A DNA stretch of 60,000 nt, taken from Lineus longissimus. Its lineage: Eukaryota > Nemertea > Pilidiophora > Heteronemertea > Lineidae. Under the pieces are notes generated by a model. That model ran no database searches and was not told where the DNA came from. It saw only the letters and a list, made by a program, of their open reading frames with translations. The position numbers and the translations under genes were made by a program. Below are positions 47,101 to 58,053 of this stretch, piece after piece; position 1 is the stretch's first letter, and each line of letters begins with the position of its first letter. The DNA is taken from contig NC_088325.1 in assembly GCF_910592395.1 (NCBI RefSeq), positions 3,813,501 to 3,873,500 of the forward strand. The letters run 5' to 3'.

Positions 47101-48374
47101 CATAATACTTGCTGAACCAGCCTATTTTCTCGGTTTGTACTCAGTAGGGTTGTTTACACGGGACCAAGCCGATCTAGATCGATCCGGAAAGTCTAGATTT
47201 CCTGCACGGATGTGATCAATCTCCAAATGTGAGCACTCCGCTTCATTTGCCACGGCCCAACCGGAAAAGGCCAAATGTACCAGGCAACCGTTACCAACGG
47301 TTGTTCAAAGCTACGCTATCAGGTTTGCGGCCGCTAAACCACCTTTATCTTAGTTGGCCCCCAAATTCGCTCCGTTGGGCTTAGCGGCTGCTATGATACC
47401 GCTAAGTTAGTGGTACCTGAAGGGTTTTGTCATGGGGTGCTGCCAAGGTTAAGCGGCACCCCAAGGGTTCTGCTAAGTTAAGTAGCGATCACTAAAACTA
47501 AAACAAACAAAAGCTTTGAACAACCGGGCCCTGGCCTGGTTTGGTCTGGTTCGATGAACATACTTACTTCATTACGAGACCTGCGTCATTCATGACGTCG
47601 TGAGCGACGTGCTCTGATCTGATCTGGTCTGGTCTGGTCAGGCGTGGTTTGGTCCTGTGAAAACGGCCCTAAAGTCACGAAGCAGTGTTCTAAACTGTAT
47701 CACGCTTGTTTTTCAGCATTGTTGTCTACCTCATGTACGTAACTGGGCAAGCCTCGAGACTTTGCCTGGGCGCCATGACAATCGATCGCGCATGCGCAGT
47801 TATGCTCCCGCTGAAGGCGAAAACAATCTGCACGGCATCTCGTGCGAGAAAGGTTATCATAATTTGCACCATTATCCCAAGTTTATGGGACCTGCATTTC
47901 CTGATTCCAACATTTCCTAAAACTGCATCCGAGGAACTATTTGTCTATTCGTTCGACGGCTCACTTGGCGTATTGATACCTTTTGCGATAATATTCACGG
48001 CCAATATTGTCATCATTGTCGGCTTGAAGCGGGCTGCCGGTATCAGAAGCTCAACCAGTGCCAAGGACACGAGCGCGGGAGAGAAATCTTTGACCCGAGT
48101 CCTAATTCTCATCTCATTCGCGTTCATCGTCACGTGCCTGCCGTACGGAACTCACGAACTGTTGCTGTTTGGGATCCCAGAATACAGCGCGAAATATGAC
48201 TTCCGTTTCCGGTACTGGAGGATTCGATTTGAAGCAGAGCATTGGATTCTTACGGCATTTAATCATTCAAACCACGCTACAAATTTCTTCTTTTATGTGT
48301 TAGGGGGAGGGAAGAAGTTTAAGAAAGATGTTAGGGACATTTTCTGTATCAGTCGCAAGCCGGACCAGCACTAA
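44163..48374 (+). CDS. Divergent class A GPCR, unit 5
   Basis: Exon 1 is 44163-44470 and exon 2 is 47717-48374, phase 2, split codon AAC. The protein is 321 aa, closest to unit 2 in exon 2 (LMYVTGQASRLCLGAM, DRACAVML). TM7 has FNHSNHATN where others have FNYLNHATN. About 90 bp of the otherwise conserved 5' flank (the CACCAGTGACTAAAAACGCC region) is missing. The 3.2 kb intron holds the hairpin-ended element in reverse orientation (45533-46224), the shared MITE (47146-47670) and its nested insert. Confidence 0.85.
45533..46224 (-). mobile_element. Hairpin-ended mobile element in unit 5 intron
   Basis: This is the same family as 31701-32330, but inverted and about 60 bp longer, inserted where unit 3 reads GAAACCCAATACAATGAG. 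The terminal hairpin lies at about 46040-46224, with arms near 85 bp. The ORFs on both strands (45574-45849 +, 45706-46125 -) overlap and show no known domain. Confidence 0.75.
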
Positions 48375-48520
48375 TACAATCTTGACCTTCAATGTTTTAA
48401 CATTGCTACATCGTGCGTCCGCGGCATTACCGTTGGAAGTTCAGTATGACTAATGCAGGCATAATGCCCACAACGAGCTTGGTAATCGATATCTTTCTGG
48501 GCTTTGACCATGCCAGTGGG

Positions 48521-48721
48521 TATATAAGGCCTATATCGGTGGTCTGGGCAGAATTATCACGAGAGTGTACCTGAATGCTGAAAGTAGCAACAAAGTTGAA
48601 TGTTACAAAACTTCAAGGTACACAACTCTTCATTCCAGACGACTTGACCAAACGTTATACGACGTCAGCTTTTCAAGCCAAACTTTGCCCGAAGTTCCGA
48701 GCCTTCAAATATTCCGACTGA
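48521..48721 (+). CDS. TATA box plus 48-aa ORF after GPCR unit 5
   Basis: TATATAAGGC at 48521 precedes an ATG at 48575 and a frame of 48 codons (MLKVATKLNVTKLQ..., ending FRAFKYSD) to TGA at 48719. The other three complete units keep the TATA box and the first ten codons, but then lose about 220 bp and stop at once. Unit 5 may preserve an ancestral small gene or first exon. A different open frame (48565-48855) overlaps it. Not recognised. Confidence 0.3.
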
Positions 48722-49914
48722 TCAGGCCAAGCAAAGTCATCAAATCCACTGTCACCATCAAAACCCTAATTCAGGAGATTTCTGGGGGAGATAAATCCTC
48801 TGTGTTGACAAGGATGGGTATACGAGATTCTTCAGTCAAGAATATACGATTTTGAAGAAGTCAAGTCTCATCTCGCTTTCTCTCTCCGGATTATCAGAAT
48901 CAGCATCAGGACGTTTGGTGTCGCGGAAGAGATTGGCGCGGCAACAGCAATGTAATCAAAATTGGTTCAGGAAACACACCAGGTCTTGTGTTCATCCCCA
49001 TTCTAATCCACTTCTTTGTTCGACCGATAAATGACGATCGAATGTATCCTAGTTGAAGATTAGCTTGGATGTGATAGTACTATTGTAAATCATTTATCTA
49101 TATAATAATACTGGAAGGGGGACGAATAAACTCACACTTGCCGATGTTGTTTTGCCTCGAAATTCGGCATGGTTGTTTGGAATATACTCTCCTGATGCAA
49201 CGTATAGTTCAAATCGCTAATCATACATGAAAAGTATTAAAATTTAAAGATTTTATATAGATTTTTCCCCGTCTCAGTCTTACTCCGACCGCCATGTTTT
49301 CGCAGCAAGTGTCAGTAAATTTTTGAAGATCGACCATTTTGCAACTTCTTTTTAAGCCCTCGATTCGACTATACGATTCGACATGCATTTTTAAACTTGC
49401 TTCCTCGGCACCATTTGTCAAAATCAGCGGCCAATTTATTCTTGCATTTGTCAGGAAAACGCAAGAACTCACTTGCTAAAGCACTCATTTGCGATTTCGC
49501 TGGAAGTTTCTCTACGCGTTGCTAATGACGTCATCACCGAGAGAATCACACCGTTCGTGCGAATTTGCGAGATTGTCCAAGTTGAATTTGTCGACTGCAT
49601 GTTGAGCAAGGCGAGTGCAATTTTGTCGTGAAAAAGGACATTTCCCACAAATAATGACTGCATGCCGGAATATCTGATCGACCCACCGCCGCGCCGACAA
49701 GTTGAGTCGCGACGGCGCGGTGTAGGCCTAGCATACCGCCTGACCCAATAGATCGCGCGCCCTACACCACCAATGCCAACGGCCAAGCACCAATCCATCA
49801 GCAATGATCAGCGTGTCATTGTCAACCAACGCCAGTCGCCCAGCAACTTACATGTACAAAGGTTGCACTCATTTACGTTCGTATGTTCGTTCAGTGATAT
49901 TGTCCGGAAATAGG

Positions 49915-50007
49915 TAGGCCTAGCCGAGGGTGGTGGTAGGCTGGGTCCTATCATAATCATATTCATAGGCCTAGCCGAGGGTGGTGGTAGCCGGCTGGGT
50001 CCTATCA
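49915..50007 (+). repeat. Direct duplication, 51-bp period
   Basis: TAGGCCTAGCCGAGGGTGG and the following GGCTGGGTCCTATCAT occur twice, starting at 49915 and 49966. The surrounding interval 48860-50440 shows no gene. It includes ATG-rich minus-strand ORFs near 49469-49804 without domains. Confidence 0.6.
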
Positions 50008-50216
50008 TGCAAAAGACAAAAGTCAATAAAGAAATAAATGCGTGTCCGGCAACGCCCCCACACCTGGCCTTTTGGGTGACTCCAGAAACTACCGGGCCGA
50101 TTTCTTCAAAGTTTGTTTTTTATATTTCAGTAACCATGGTTACGATATAGGGGCCATTTTGCGTACTCTAATACATTAATTTGCTGTACATTACTTTGTA
50201 TCACCTATGCGTACAC

Positions 50217-50235
50217 GGGGGGGGGGGGGGGGGGG
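50217..50235 (+). repeat. Homopolymer run of 19 G
   Basis: An uninterrupted G19 tract follows CGTACAC. It could form a G-quadruplex, and its length is likely to vary or be misread. Confidence 0.8.
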
Positions 50236-50444
50236 TATCTAACAAATTGGAAAAATGTGTGTACATACTGAACGGATGACAAACAAAACACGGTCAGTGG
50301 CACAACCTATGATAATATAGGCCTGCCTTTCAACTCTAGCTACCACCCGAATTATGCCCACTACACGGGTTATGCTAGTATTTGTTATATTGCTTATCAT
50401 TATATAAACAGTTTGTATAGGCTTATGCTTAAATCTGCAACAGC

Positions 50445-50812
50445 CCAATACTTGACTTGCCAAACTTAAAAATGCAGCGCCACTCGCGGACAAAGATAGA
50501 ACAACTCGACATTTTTTTCACCGGTTTTCGCTGTGCATGCGTACCAGCCATCCGGAAACTAATAATGGCGGCACTCTGAACTTGTTTTGTGTAAGTTTTT
50601 GAGAGTTCAAAAAGTTCTTTAAGGCTCATGATTTAAGATAATTTAGCAATCTGATAACTATTACGTGTTAAGAAACAGACGTACCACAGTTATAACCAGT
50701 TTACCTGTGTGAATTTGCATGCGCTGCGAAAACCGGTGAAAAAAATGTCGAGTTGTTCCATCTTTGTCCGCGAGTGGCGCTGCATTTCCGAGTTTGGCAA
50801 GTCAAGTATTGG
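50445..50812. mobile_element. Foldback MITE with 96-bp arms
   Basis: The arms 50445-50540 and 50717-50812 are inverted copies with about five mismatches, beginning CCAATACTTGACTTGCC. The 176-bp loop contains AATAATGGCGGCACTC. The ORFs in each arm mirror each other and are not genes. Confidence 0.8.
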
Positions 50813-50900
50813 CATGATGGGATTTATTAATAAATCAAAAACATTGAAATTAACATTGTACAGCCTATCATATTATGCAGTGATCAAGTAATGAATAATT

Positions 50901-51083
50901 TACAGTAGACCTCCCTTTTCGGACACCTGTCTATTAAGGGCCCTCTTTATTGGGGACACTAGTTTAGGTCCAAAATTGGTTGTTTCCATTTGATTTGACC
51001 TCTTTAATCAGTACACCTCTAGCTCAATTAAGGACAGCACTTGTTAGTCCCGAGGGTGTCCTTGATAAAGAGGTTCTTCTGTA
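50901..51083. mobile_element. Tigger/pogo-like MITE with TA duplication
   Basis: CAGTAGACCTCCCTTTTCGG at the left and, inverted, CAGAAGAACCTCTTTATCAA at the right are diverged TIRs, flanked by TA at 50901-50902 and 51082-51083. The 179-bp size and CAGTAGACCTC start fit pogo-type non-autonomous elements. The interval 51084-52229 shows nothing I can support as a gene. Confidence 0.5.
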
Positions 51084-52229
51084 TGCGATTCCATGTAATA
51101 AATTAGTTAGTACTACATTACGTTTATTTGTCGTTGCCGGTCTAGGCTTATTAATCCCATTGACGCTGTTCCCTGGGGATCTATGTTACTTGGATTTTCC
51201 CTGAGAGCCCTTTGACAAGACAGTAGAACAATGGGAATTTCGGCCTTGGTTTAAAGACCATTGGACCAGGCCTGAATTGCTTTGACTGCGACCTGAAGGG
51301 CAACAATAATGTAATGTGTGAGTCTCCTAATTTCTATACCAACTTGAAGACAATAGTCCTTTGGCCTGCCCAACGACAGATCAAATCGATAGACACCCGG
51401 CCAAGACAAGACCATTGGTGTCAAAGACCTCTTCCTTCTCCTCACACGTTCCCATATTCAAAGTCACGTCTTCTAAGGCTAACAAAATGGTAAATGGTCT
51501 CTTCAAGCGTTTCCTCATCGTTGCTGTCCTCACACGGTACATCGGTAAGGGCAGAGTGGTGGCCAATCCCGAAACCTATTCAACTTAGTCGTCCTAAAAT
51601 AGGCGGCGAGAACTAACATTGCCTTTCAAATGAAAATTAGTCGAAACAGTCGTGAGGTATGCAACTCCGGCAAGAGTGATATGTATGAAAGTAAACGTGT
51701 GTCACTCTTGATTCTAGCAATGGTTGATGTAAATCGATACACGTGTAGGCTACGTGTGACGTCGTGTAAACGTCTAGTTGAGAAGAGATATAACTCCGAA
51801 CACTTATTTTTTATCAGGTATAATATTTCATATTCTTTGACTCGATTACGTTAGCAGGTTTATTATGAGGAGAGAAAGGATTGCCGTGTCGAAGGCACAG
51901 CGGGTATAACTGAGCCATGTTTTGCACTCGTGGGTCCGTCTTATTTTCACCGCACAGTTGGTATAGCGCAAGTAGGCTTCTTCGTTTGACAGGAGTGGTG
52001 TCCGTCTTTTGTAATCGAGGAAAGTAGTCTAGGGCGACTGGTCTGAAAAGAGAATATTCCAGGAATAGGTTTAGTTCGCCATAAGGTTCCCATTTTCAAA
52101 GGCATGTCTCATCATGCCTACGACATTTGTATGACTATCGCAAACCTTCGCACCCCATTGGACAAGCGACATCATGTGACCGGTCCATATAACTTATGTT
52201 GCCGGTGACGTCTCGTCCGCGGGCAACAT

Positions 52230-52477
52230 TTACGGTCTGTCATTAAAGAGCGACTCAATTTTACGCAGTTTGCGTGTCAGAAATTTGCGGTGGTCATAGA
52301 AAATAATAGCGTGTTCCCCTTGTCTCTTGAAAGTTACATTCATCGGGCCAGAAAAATCTACCTTGCCCTTGACAAAGGGCCAAGTGTAGTTGACAAATGT
52401 GCATGCGAAACCGGATTCAAAATTAAGAGAATTTCTCTTAAACATCTGGCGACCAAATTTCCCAAAGTCGAATTTAC
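52230..52477 (-). CDS. Possible 3' exon of the kringle gene
   Basis: An acceptor (ACATTTTAG) opens a frame that runs to TAA at 52230. It reads KFDFGKFGRQMFKRN, then two N-glycosylation sequons (NYTW, NVTF), then FYDHRKFLTRKLRKIES. The acceptor would need phase 1, which matches the donor-like AAG|GTAGGA after the kringle exon. However, a TAA lies just before that donor, so this exon would be untranslated in the present allele. No known domain. An opposing ORF (52290-52481 +) is about as long, so the strand is uncertain. Confidence 0.3.
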
Positions 52478-52657
52478 CTAAAATGTTAAAACATCTAGAT
52501 TTAGAATGAACCGCAGTTACAGTGTAAATGCATTATTCGAAGCTCCGTTTTACAGTCTGTGGTTATGGTTGACAACCAAAACCGCTTGGGTTGGTGCAAG
52601 ATATGGAAGCAGTCAAAAGCTTTTAAAATCACAGTATTCGTTGTTTAATTTGGGATG

Positions 52658-52735
52658 TTTTAGAATAGGAATTGATTCCGCACTGTCGGTGTTTATAATA
52701 CCTCCAGTTCGGTATCAATTCCTGAAACAAAACAA
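52658..52735. repeat. Short member of a dispersed hairpin family
   Basis: TTTAGAATAGGAATTGAT and, inverted, GGTATCAATTCC close a small hairpin. The same AATACC-CCAGTTC-GTATCAATTCCT stretch occurs at 53388-53417 and 58416-58445. The ends resemble those of the hairpin-ended elements in the GPCR introns. Confidence 0.45.
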
Positions 52736-52764
52736 AACCGAGAGCAATAGCAGAAATTCCTACC

Positions 52765-55700
52765 TTAGCAGCTGGGAATATTACAGTATTCCCATCTCTT
52801 CGCCTTGCTTGTTGTGTAACACCAGGGTTCGGTGGAATCGGCGGTGAACCGGCAGTAATTAGCAGCAGCCACTTCGTCCAAAGCCCAGGGAAGGTATTGT
52901 GGCAGTGGTACGTGTGGTGTTTTTGCGTTCCAGTCCTGGCAAGCTTTACCGGATCTTGTCCTGCTCATTTTCCCGTTGTACACTTTACCATCCCAACAGT
53001 CACCTTCAAGAACACATCGACATCGAGGGACATCACAGTATTCCCACACGGTGTCCTTACTCTGTGTGTAACACCACGGTTTGGCGATATCAGTAGATGA
53101 ACATGAAGTCCGGCAGAAATTTGACGCTTCTGCGATCTTTCGGGCCCAGGGTAGGTACTTTGCCTTGGGCTTGTGTGGCACGTTTGAGTCCCAACGCTGA
53201 CAAACTATCCCACTCTTGGTCTTGCTCTCTGTTCCATTGTAGGATTTACCATCCCAGCACTCTCTAGCTATAGGCTGCTGACTTGCTGGAATAGGATGGA
53301 ATGAGAGTCATTAATTTATCTACCTTTGGCTGCGCTCGATTTTGGTCTACAGGCTAGCTCCACTTGCGCGGTTTGGTGAGACAACCAATACCGCCAGTTC
53401 AGTATCAATTCCTTAAACCCAGGTTGGATAGTTATCATGAATTTAACAAGAGGTTCAATGAACTGGCGCTCAGCTGAAATGGATAGGTGAAGGCAAGGGC
53501 CAAGTGTGTGTTGGTACCCTGTTATTATGAGGCAACGTGAAGCTGTAACGTCTAGCACGCAGAAGTGCTGGTGCGAAAGACCTTCTTGCTATATCAGTGC
53601 ATGTTGAAGTACTGAGTTGACGTCACCCTGCTATTATGACGTAAAGTCATTTCTATTGCCGTTGCAGTAGTGGGGTGTGTAATGACGTCAAGGAGTTGTG
53701 TGGTGACGTCAAAGAGTGGAGTCCTTGTCTTCATGCAGCGTAGGTGGAACTAATAACACGCACATGGACACAAGGTACATAATTATTACAGTGTATTTTG
53801 TGAGGTGGGGCCTGGTGCTTTACAATGGTCAAATGAACCGACTGTTGTCTGGACATTGATGAAGTGGATGCAGCCAAATGTTTGGGATGGTCTTTTTTGT
53901 TTGTGAAGAAAAGAAGATAAAGAGTTGTTTAACAAAATGAACTTTATTGGTGCGGCAGATATTTAATGCCTTTCGGCAGATATTTTATTCCTTGCGGCAG
54001 ATATTTGTTGCCTTGCGGCAGATATTTGATAACGCTCTGCGGGAATGGAAAGCAGTAAAACGAGTAAGCACACCTTACTCTGATGTGGGAACAGCAAGTG
54101 TTTTACTGGACTTGAAATGTGCCAACGACTCCTCTTGGAATAACCAACAACAGTTAATCTGTAAAACAAGAGAAGAAAAAATTAACACTGACTGAATAAA
54201 AAAGGGTGACATAGACGGGGAAATGTACACCACCAGATACAGACTGTGCTTGATCAGGCATTTGTCAGATGATATCCTGAACAAGGCATCTATGGAAGCA
54301 AAAGAGACTTAACCTTCGAAGGGCACACTTATTACTCAGTGAAAAGTCAGTCCTGTGGGCTGTTTTCCAATTCAAAATAAAGCTGTAACCTCTTTAAATT
54401 AGTCTCACAGACTAAACCATAACACTCAACAGCCAACCGTGCCCACATGATGTGATATTTGAGCTGGATAAAGTTTCACAAGTTTCTTGTGATAGTGATT
54501 AATAAAAAACTATTGATAAATTTGAATTATATAGACTCTTTTCAGTACCTAAACAAATTTCAGGCACATGGTCATGTTGATTAAAAGAGTACCCAATCGA
54601 GTGTAGCCTCTTTTTCAACCGAAGTGGTCAAGTGCTTAAGGGATAATGGTATTTATAAAATGACTTCTACAAGACGTGGTAAGCGAGCAGGACATTGTCG
54701 GAACAACATGTGGTCTGATAGGGACATTCATTTGAAGCTAATGACATGGAATTGCAGATCACTGAAGGAAAAAGTGTCTCTCTTCGTTGAAACAATGTGA
54801 AGTAATTCAGTTGACGTTGCCGTACTTCCTGAAACTTGGCTGTGGGGAAATGAAACTGACAATATTACGACCGGCAGTGTATCAAAGGAGTTACCAGGAT
54901 TTCAATTCCTTCATGTACCAAGGACATCCACTGAGGGCGGAGGTGTTGCCATCCTGCTGAGGGATGGTTTCAAGTGCAACCAAGGACCGATGCGGACATT
55001 CAAGTACTTTGAATCGATGAATGTTACTGCCTCATGGCAGTCAGAGTCGCTGAGCATCATAGCTGTCTACAGACCCGACGCATATCCACGTAATATGGGA
55101 CCATTCCTTGATGAGTTTGCATCTCTGTTAGAGACAGTTGTTCCGTCGTCGAATCATCTTCTCATCGTTGGCGATTTCAACATCCACGTTGACCGCAAAA
55201 ACGAACCAATTGTAAAAAGGTTTCAGCAGTTGCTTGATACATTCATTCTCTTGCAAAGTGTGAATGGGCCGACCCATGTGAAGGGTCATACGCTGGATTT
55301 GGTGATCTCAAAGACTAGTGACAATGTCGTCTTTGAAACGGTTTTTGATCCAGCTATGCCGTCCGATCACTTTGCTGTGTTCTGTTCATTGGCACTCCGA
55401 AGACCAGAGGAGACGAGACGAAAGAGAGTCACATACAGAGATGTCAAGAAAATCGATGTTGAACTGTTTTGTGAGGATATTAGGAACTCCTCCCTAGTAA
55501 CATCCCCAAGTGATGACTCAGATACGTTTGTCGAACAATACGACTCGTGCTTAAAGGCTATTCTGGACAAACACGCGCCTTTAAAAACTCGTTCACTCTC
55601 AAATCGTCCAGGTGCACCATGGATACGAATGAGATCCAAAACATGAGGAGGATTCGTTATCGTTTCAAGCGGAAATGGCAAAAAGAACGAACAGAAGTTA

Positions 55701-58053
55701 GCAAGCAAATGTATCGTGCTCAAAGCTGTCACGTGTCAACTATGATTCATGAGGTAATGTAGCATGCATCAGAGAAAGAATAGAGGCCTCACACGGAAGG
55801 GACCTCTTTAAAACTGTAGATGCCCTCCTTGGGAAGAATAAATCTTCGCCATTGCCTGAACACACTGATTCAGAAGAGCTGGCTGGGAAGTCTAGTGACT
55901 TTTTCTCTGACAAAATCAGGGCGATTCGGTTCGGTCTAGAGTCTAGGAGGAACCAGGTAGACACCCGTAAAACTTGTGGACCTGACCCTGCTGTGCCCAA
56001 ACCAATGAATGACTTTGAACCATGCATTGTAAATGAAGTGAGGAAGATCCTGATGGCGGCACCAGCAAAGTGCTGTAATCTCGATCCTATACCCACATGG
56101 CTCCTGCGGAAATGCCTAGATGTTCTTCTGCCAGTTTTAGTCAACATCATCAACAAGTCATTGGTGAACGGCTGTGTTCCGACCAAGTGGAAATACGCGC
56201 TTGTCACCCCGCTTCTGAAGAAACCGTCCCTTGATCCAAATGCAATGTCTAACTACAGCCCAGTCTCTAATCTCTCCTTCCTCTCAAAGCTGTTGGAAAG
56301 AGTAGTTGCAGCCCGCTTACATGGACATTTGCGTGAAAATAATCTCTACGACCCGCACCAGTCAGCATATCGTCATCTCCATTGTACCAAAACTGTGCTA
56401 GTGAAGGTGTCTAATGACATTCTGTGTGATATAGACCAGCAAAAGGAAGCTGTTCTAGTACTGCTAGATCTCTCCGCAGCGTTCGACACTGTCGACCACA
56501 GCATACTCCTGAATCGTCTGGAAAAACGGATTGGCCTCTCGGGATTGGTTCTTCGCTGGTTTTGCTCCTACCTCAGTGACCGTCAACATTCTGTGTCTTT
56601 GAGTGAATCCACGTCCTCACCGGTTACTCTCGATGTAGGAGTTCCCCAGGGCTCTGTGCTGGGGCCTGTGTTATTCAATCTTTACACCCTCCCGCTCACT
56701 GATGTAATGCAAACGCATAACCTCCATGCATGCGAGATGTTCGCGGATGACAATAAGATGCTAGAGATCTTCCCCGCCGGAATGAACGCACAAGCTCTTT
56801 GGAAGTCTGTTCAAGTGATGTTGATGAATGGCTCCTCGAAAACAATCTGAAGTTCAACCGACCAAAAACATCATCAGCATAGTATCACCCAGGAGGGTGG
56901 CATCAGTCAAATCCATTTCAATAAGTGGTGTAGACATCCCGAGCTCCTCGTGCATCAGAGACTTAGGAGCTTGGTTTGATCAGCATATGACCATGGAAAC
57001 GCACATGTCGAGGTGCTTATGAAAACCTCCACAAGATAAGTCGCATCAAAAAGAACTTGGACACAAAAAGTATCAAGACGTTGATCCATGCCTTGGTGAT
57101 GTCTAAGCTCGACTGCAACAACGGCTTGCTGCAGGGGCTTCCCAAGAAGTCTCTAGCACCTATGCAGCGGGTACAAAACTCTGCCGCAAGATTTATCACT
57201 CGTACAAAAAGATCTGAACATATCACACCAGTGCTTATGTTACTTGTTCCCAGACCGAAGACAGGATTTGGAACTCGTAGTTTTCAGGCTGCCGCAGCCA
57301 GACTCTGGAATACCCTCCCCGACACCCTCAAGGACAATAAGGACACCTTGTCTTTCAGAAAGAGACTAAAGACCTGGCTCTTTACCATCGAAAGCGCTTG
57401 AGCAGTCTTTACTGATCAGCGCTATATAAATATAAACATTACATTACATCAACCGATTGAACATGAGAAATTTCACTCACCTTCATTGAAGCAGCGACTA
57501 CCGCCATTTTTAAATGGTGGCATCTTTTCTATCAATCGGCCAATCAGCGACACTGCTTGCAAAAAAGTTGAGCCACCGCCAAACTTCAAATCGCCAAAAT
57601 TCAGTCAATGTGCCTGCAGCGCCAACTGGCGGCGAAAACTAAATTAGTTCCATTAAAAGTAAAACTGAAAAAATACTAAAAAATACTCAGCCACATTTGA
57701 AAACAATATTTGCTCTGTGGACCGATCGAGGTAAAAAGGGACAGAAATTTAAACGCGAAATGACCTCATTCTCTTAATACAGGTCGGATCGCGCTCATTT
57801 TTCGTTTCTGAGTTCACCTTGGGCAACTCCTAATTTAGCGACATCAGCGAAAAACCTAGGTCTTACGATAACATAACGTGCGGCCCATGTTGACGGATGG
57901 ACGGACGGACGGACGGACTGACAGACAGAACTGAATAGCTATTCTACCAGCTCGCTGACTTTGTCAGCTGAACTAATAATCATTATACTTACAAACTTTC
58001 GACAACTCTAATACAACAAATAGCAGGCAGGCGAACCACCAAAATTTCGTCAT
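52765..58053 (-). CDS. Secreted double-kringle protein
   Basis: Coding exon 1 (58053-57993) encodes MTKFWWFACLLFVVLELSKV, a signal peptide, and ends T|GTAAGT in phase 1. The kringle exon (53285-52765) starts after CCTATTCCAG with two bases that complete a TCA codon. The spliced protein is about 193 aa. Both kringles keep the hallmark pattern: CWDGK.YNG, CQ.W, PHxP, NFC or NYC, PWCYT, WEYC and a final C. Kringle 1 has an extra Cys (RTSC) and the linker has one more (RCVLEGDC). These two could pair, which would be unusual. Kringles bind proteins or lysine-containing ligands outside the cell; the DGD-type lysine-site acidic cluster is not evident here. TAA falls one base before a good donor (AAG|GTAGGA). 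The 4.7 kb intron contains a LINE in the opposite orientation. Further exons between the two cannot be excluded. Confidence 0.75.
53371..53450 (+). repeat. Dispersed repeat shared with 58399-58475
   Basis: GGTTTGGTGAGACAACCA through AATTCCTTAAACCCAGGTTGGATAGTTAT is nearly identical in both places. Both lie in the kringle gene region: one in its intron, one upstream of exon 1. Confidence 0.65.
53952..54031 (+). repeat. 21-bp tandem repeat, four copies
   Basis: The unit is TTGCGGCAGATATTTGTTGCC-like. Read on +, each copy gives an RQIF heptad, so the 82-codon ORF 53947-54195 is repeat-driven. The intron around it (53451-53951 and 54032-54590) shows otherwise only a stretch (54446-54502) similar to GPCR intron sequence at about 30713 (CACAAGTTTCTTGTRATAGTGAT). 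Confidence 0.7.
54600..57452 (+). mobile_element. CR1/L2-like LINE, degraded copy in kringle intron
   Basis: A start at 54660 (MTSTRRGKRAGHC) leads into an endonuclease: LMTWNCRSLKEK, a stop, VLPETWLW, then 54990-55646 with GDFNIHVD, DLVIS and SDHFAVF. After a frameshift, the reverse transcriptase frame (55852-56850) has LDPIPTWLL, LDLSAAFDTVDH, GVPQGSVLGPVLF and an intact FADDN catalytic core. More frameshifts follow, then RIKKNLDTKSIKTLIHALVM...ARLWNTLPD, with the segment normally between HITPVL and VPRPK deleted. The 3' end GCGCTATATAAATATAAAC with ATTACATTACAT repeats is typical of such LINEs. It is less decayed than the RTE copy, but not functional. Confidence 0.88.
57453..57986. other. 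Intron remainder with GGAC microsatellite
   Basis: (GGAC)5 lies at 57899-57918, followed by GACAGACAG. Otherwise AT-rich sequence with no ORF or repeat I recognise, up to the exon 1 donor at 57992. Confidence 0.6.

Larger units (their letters stand above)
23523..49000 (+). repeat. Segmental duplication cluster, five GPCR units
   Basis: Five tandem units share upstream, intron and downstream sequence: about 23523-28640, 28641-34842, 34843-38250, 38251-42987 and 42988-49000. A marker, GGAGGGAGAARTAATT, opens units 1, 2 and 5. Units 3 and 4 lack the upstream part because of deletions at their left junctions. Coding exons are more alike than introns. Mobile elements in the introns were duplicated with the units, except for a few insertions private to single units. 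Confidence 0.9.

Noticed and set aside
53947-54195. 82-codon ORF with RQIF repeats
   Set aside because: Its repeated part is the 21-bp tandem repeat; the rest shows no domain.
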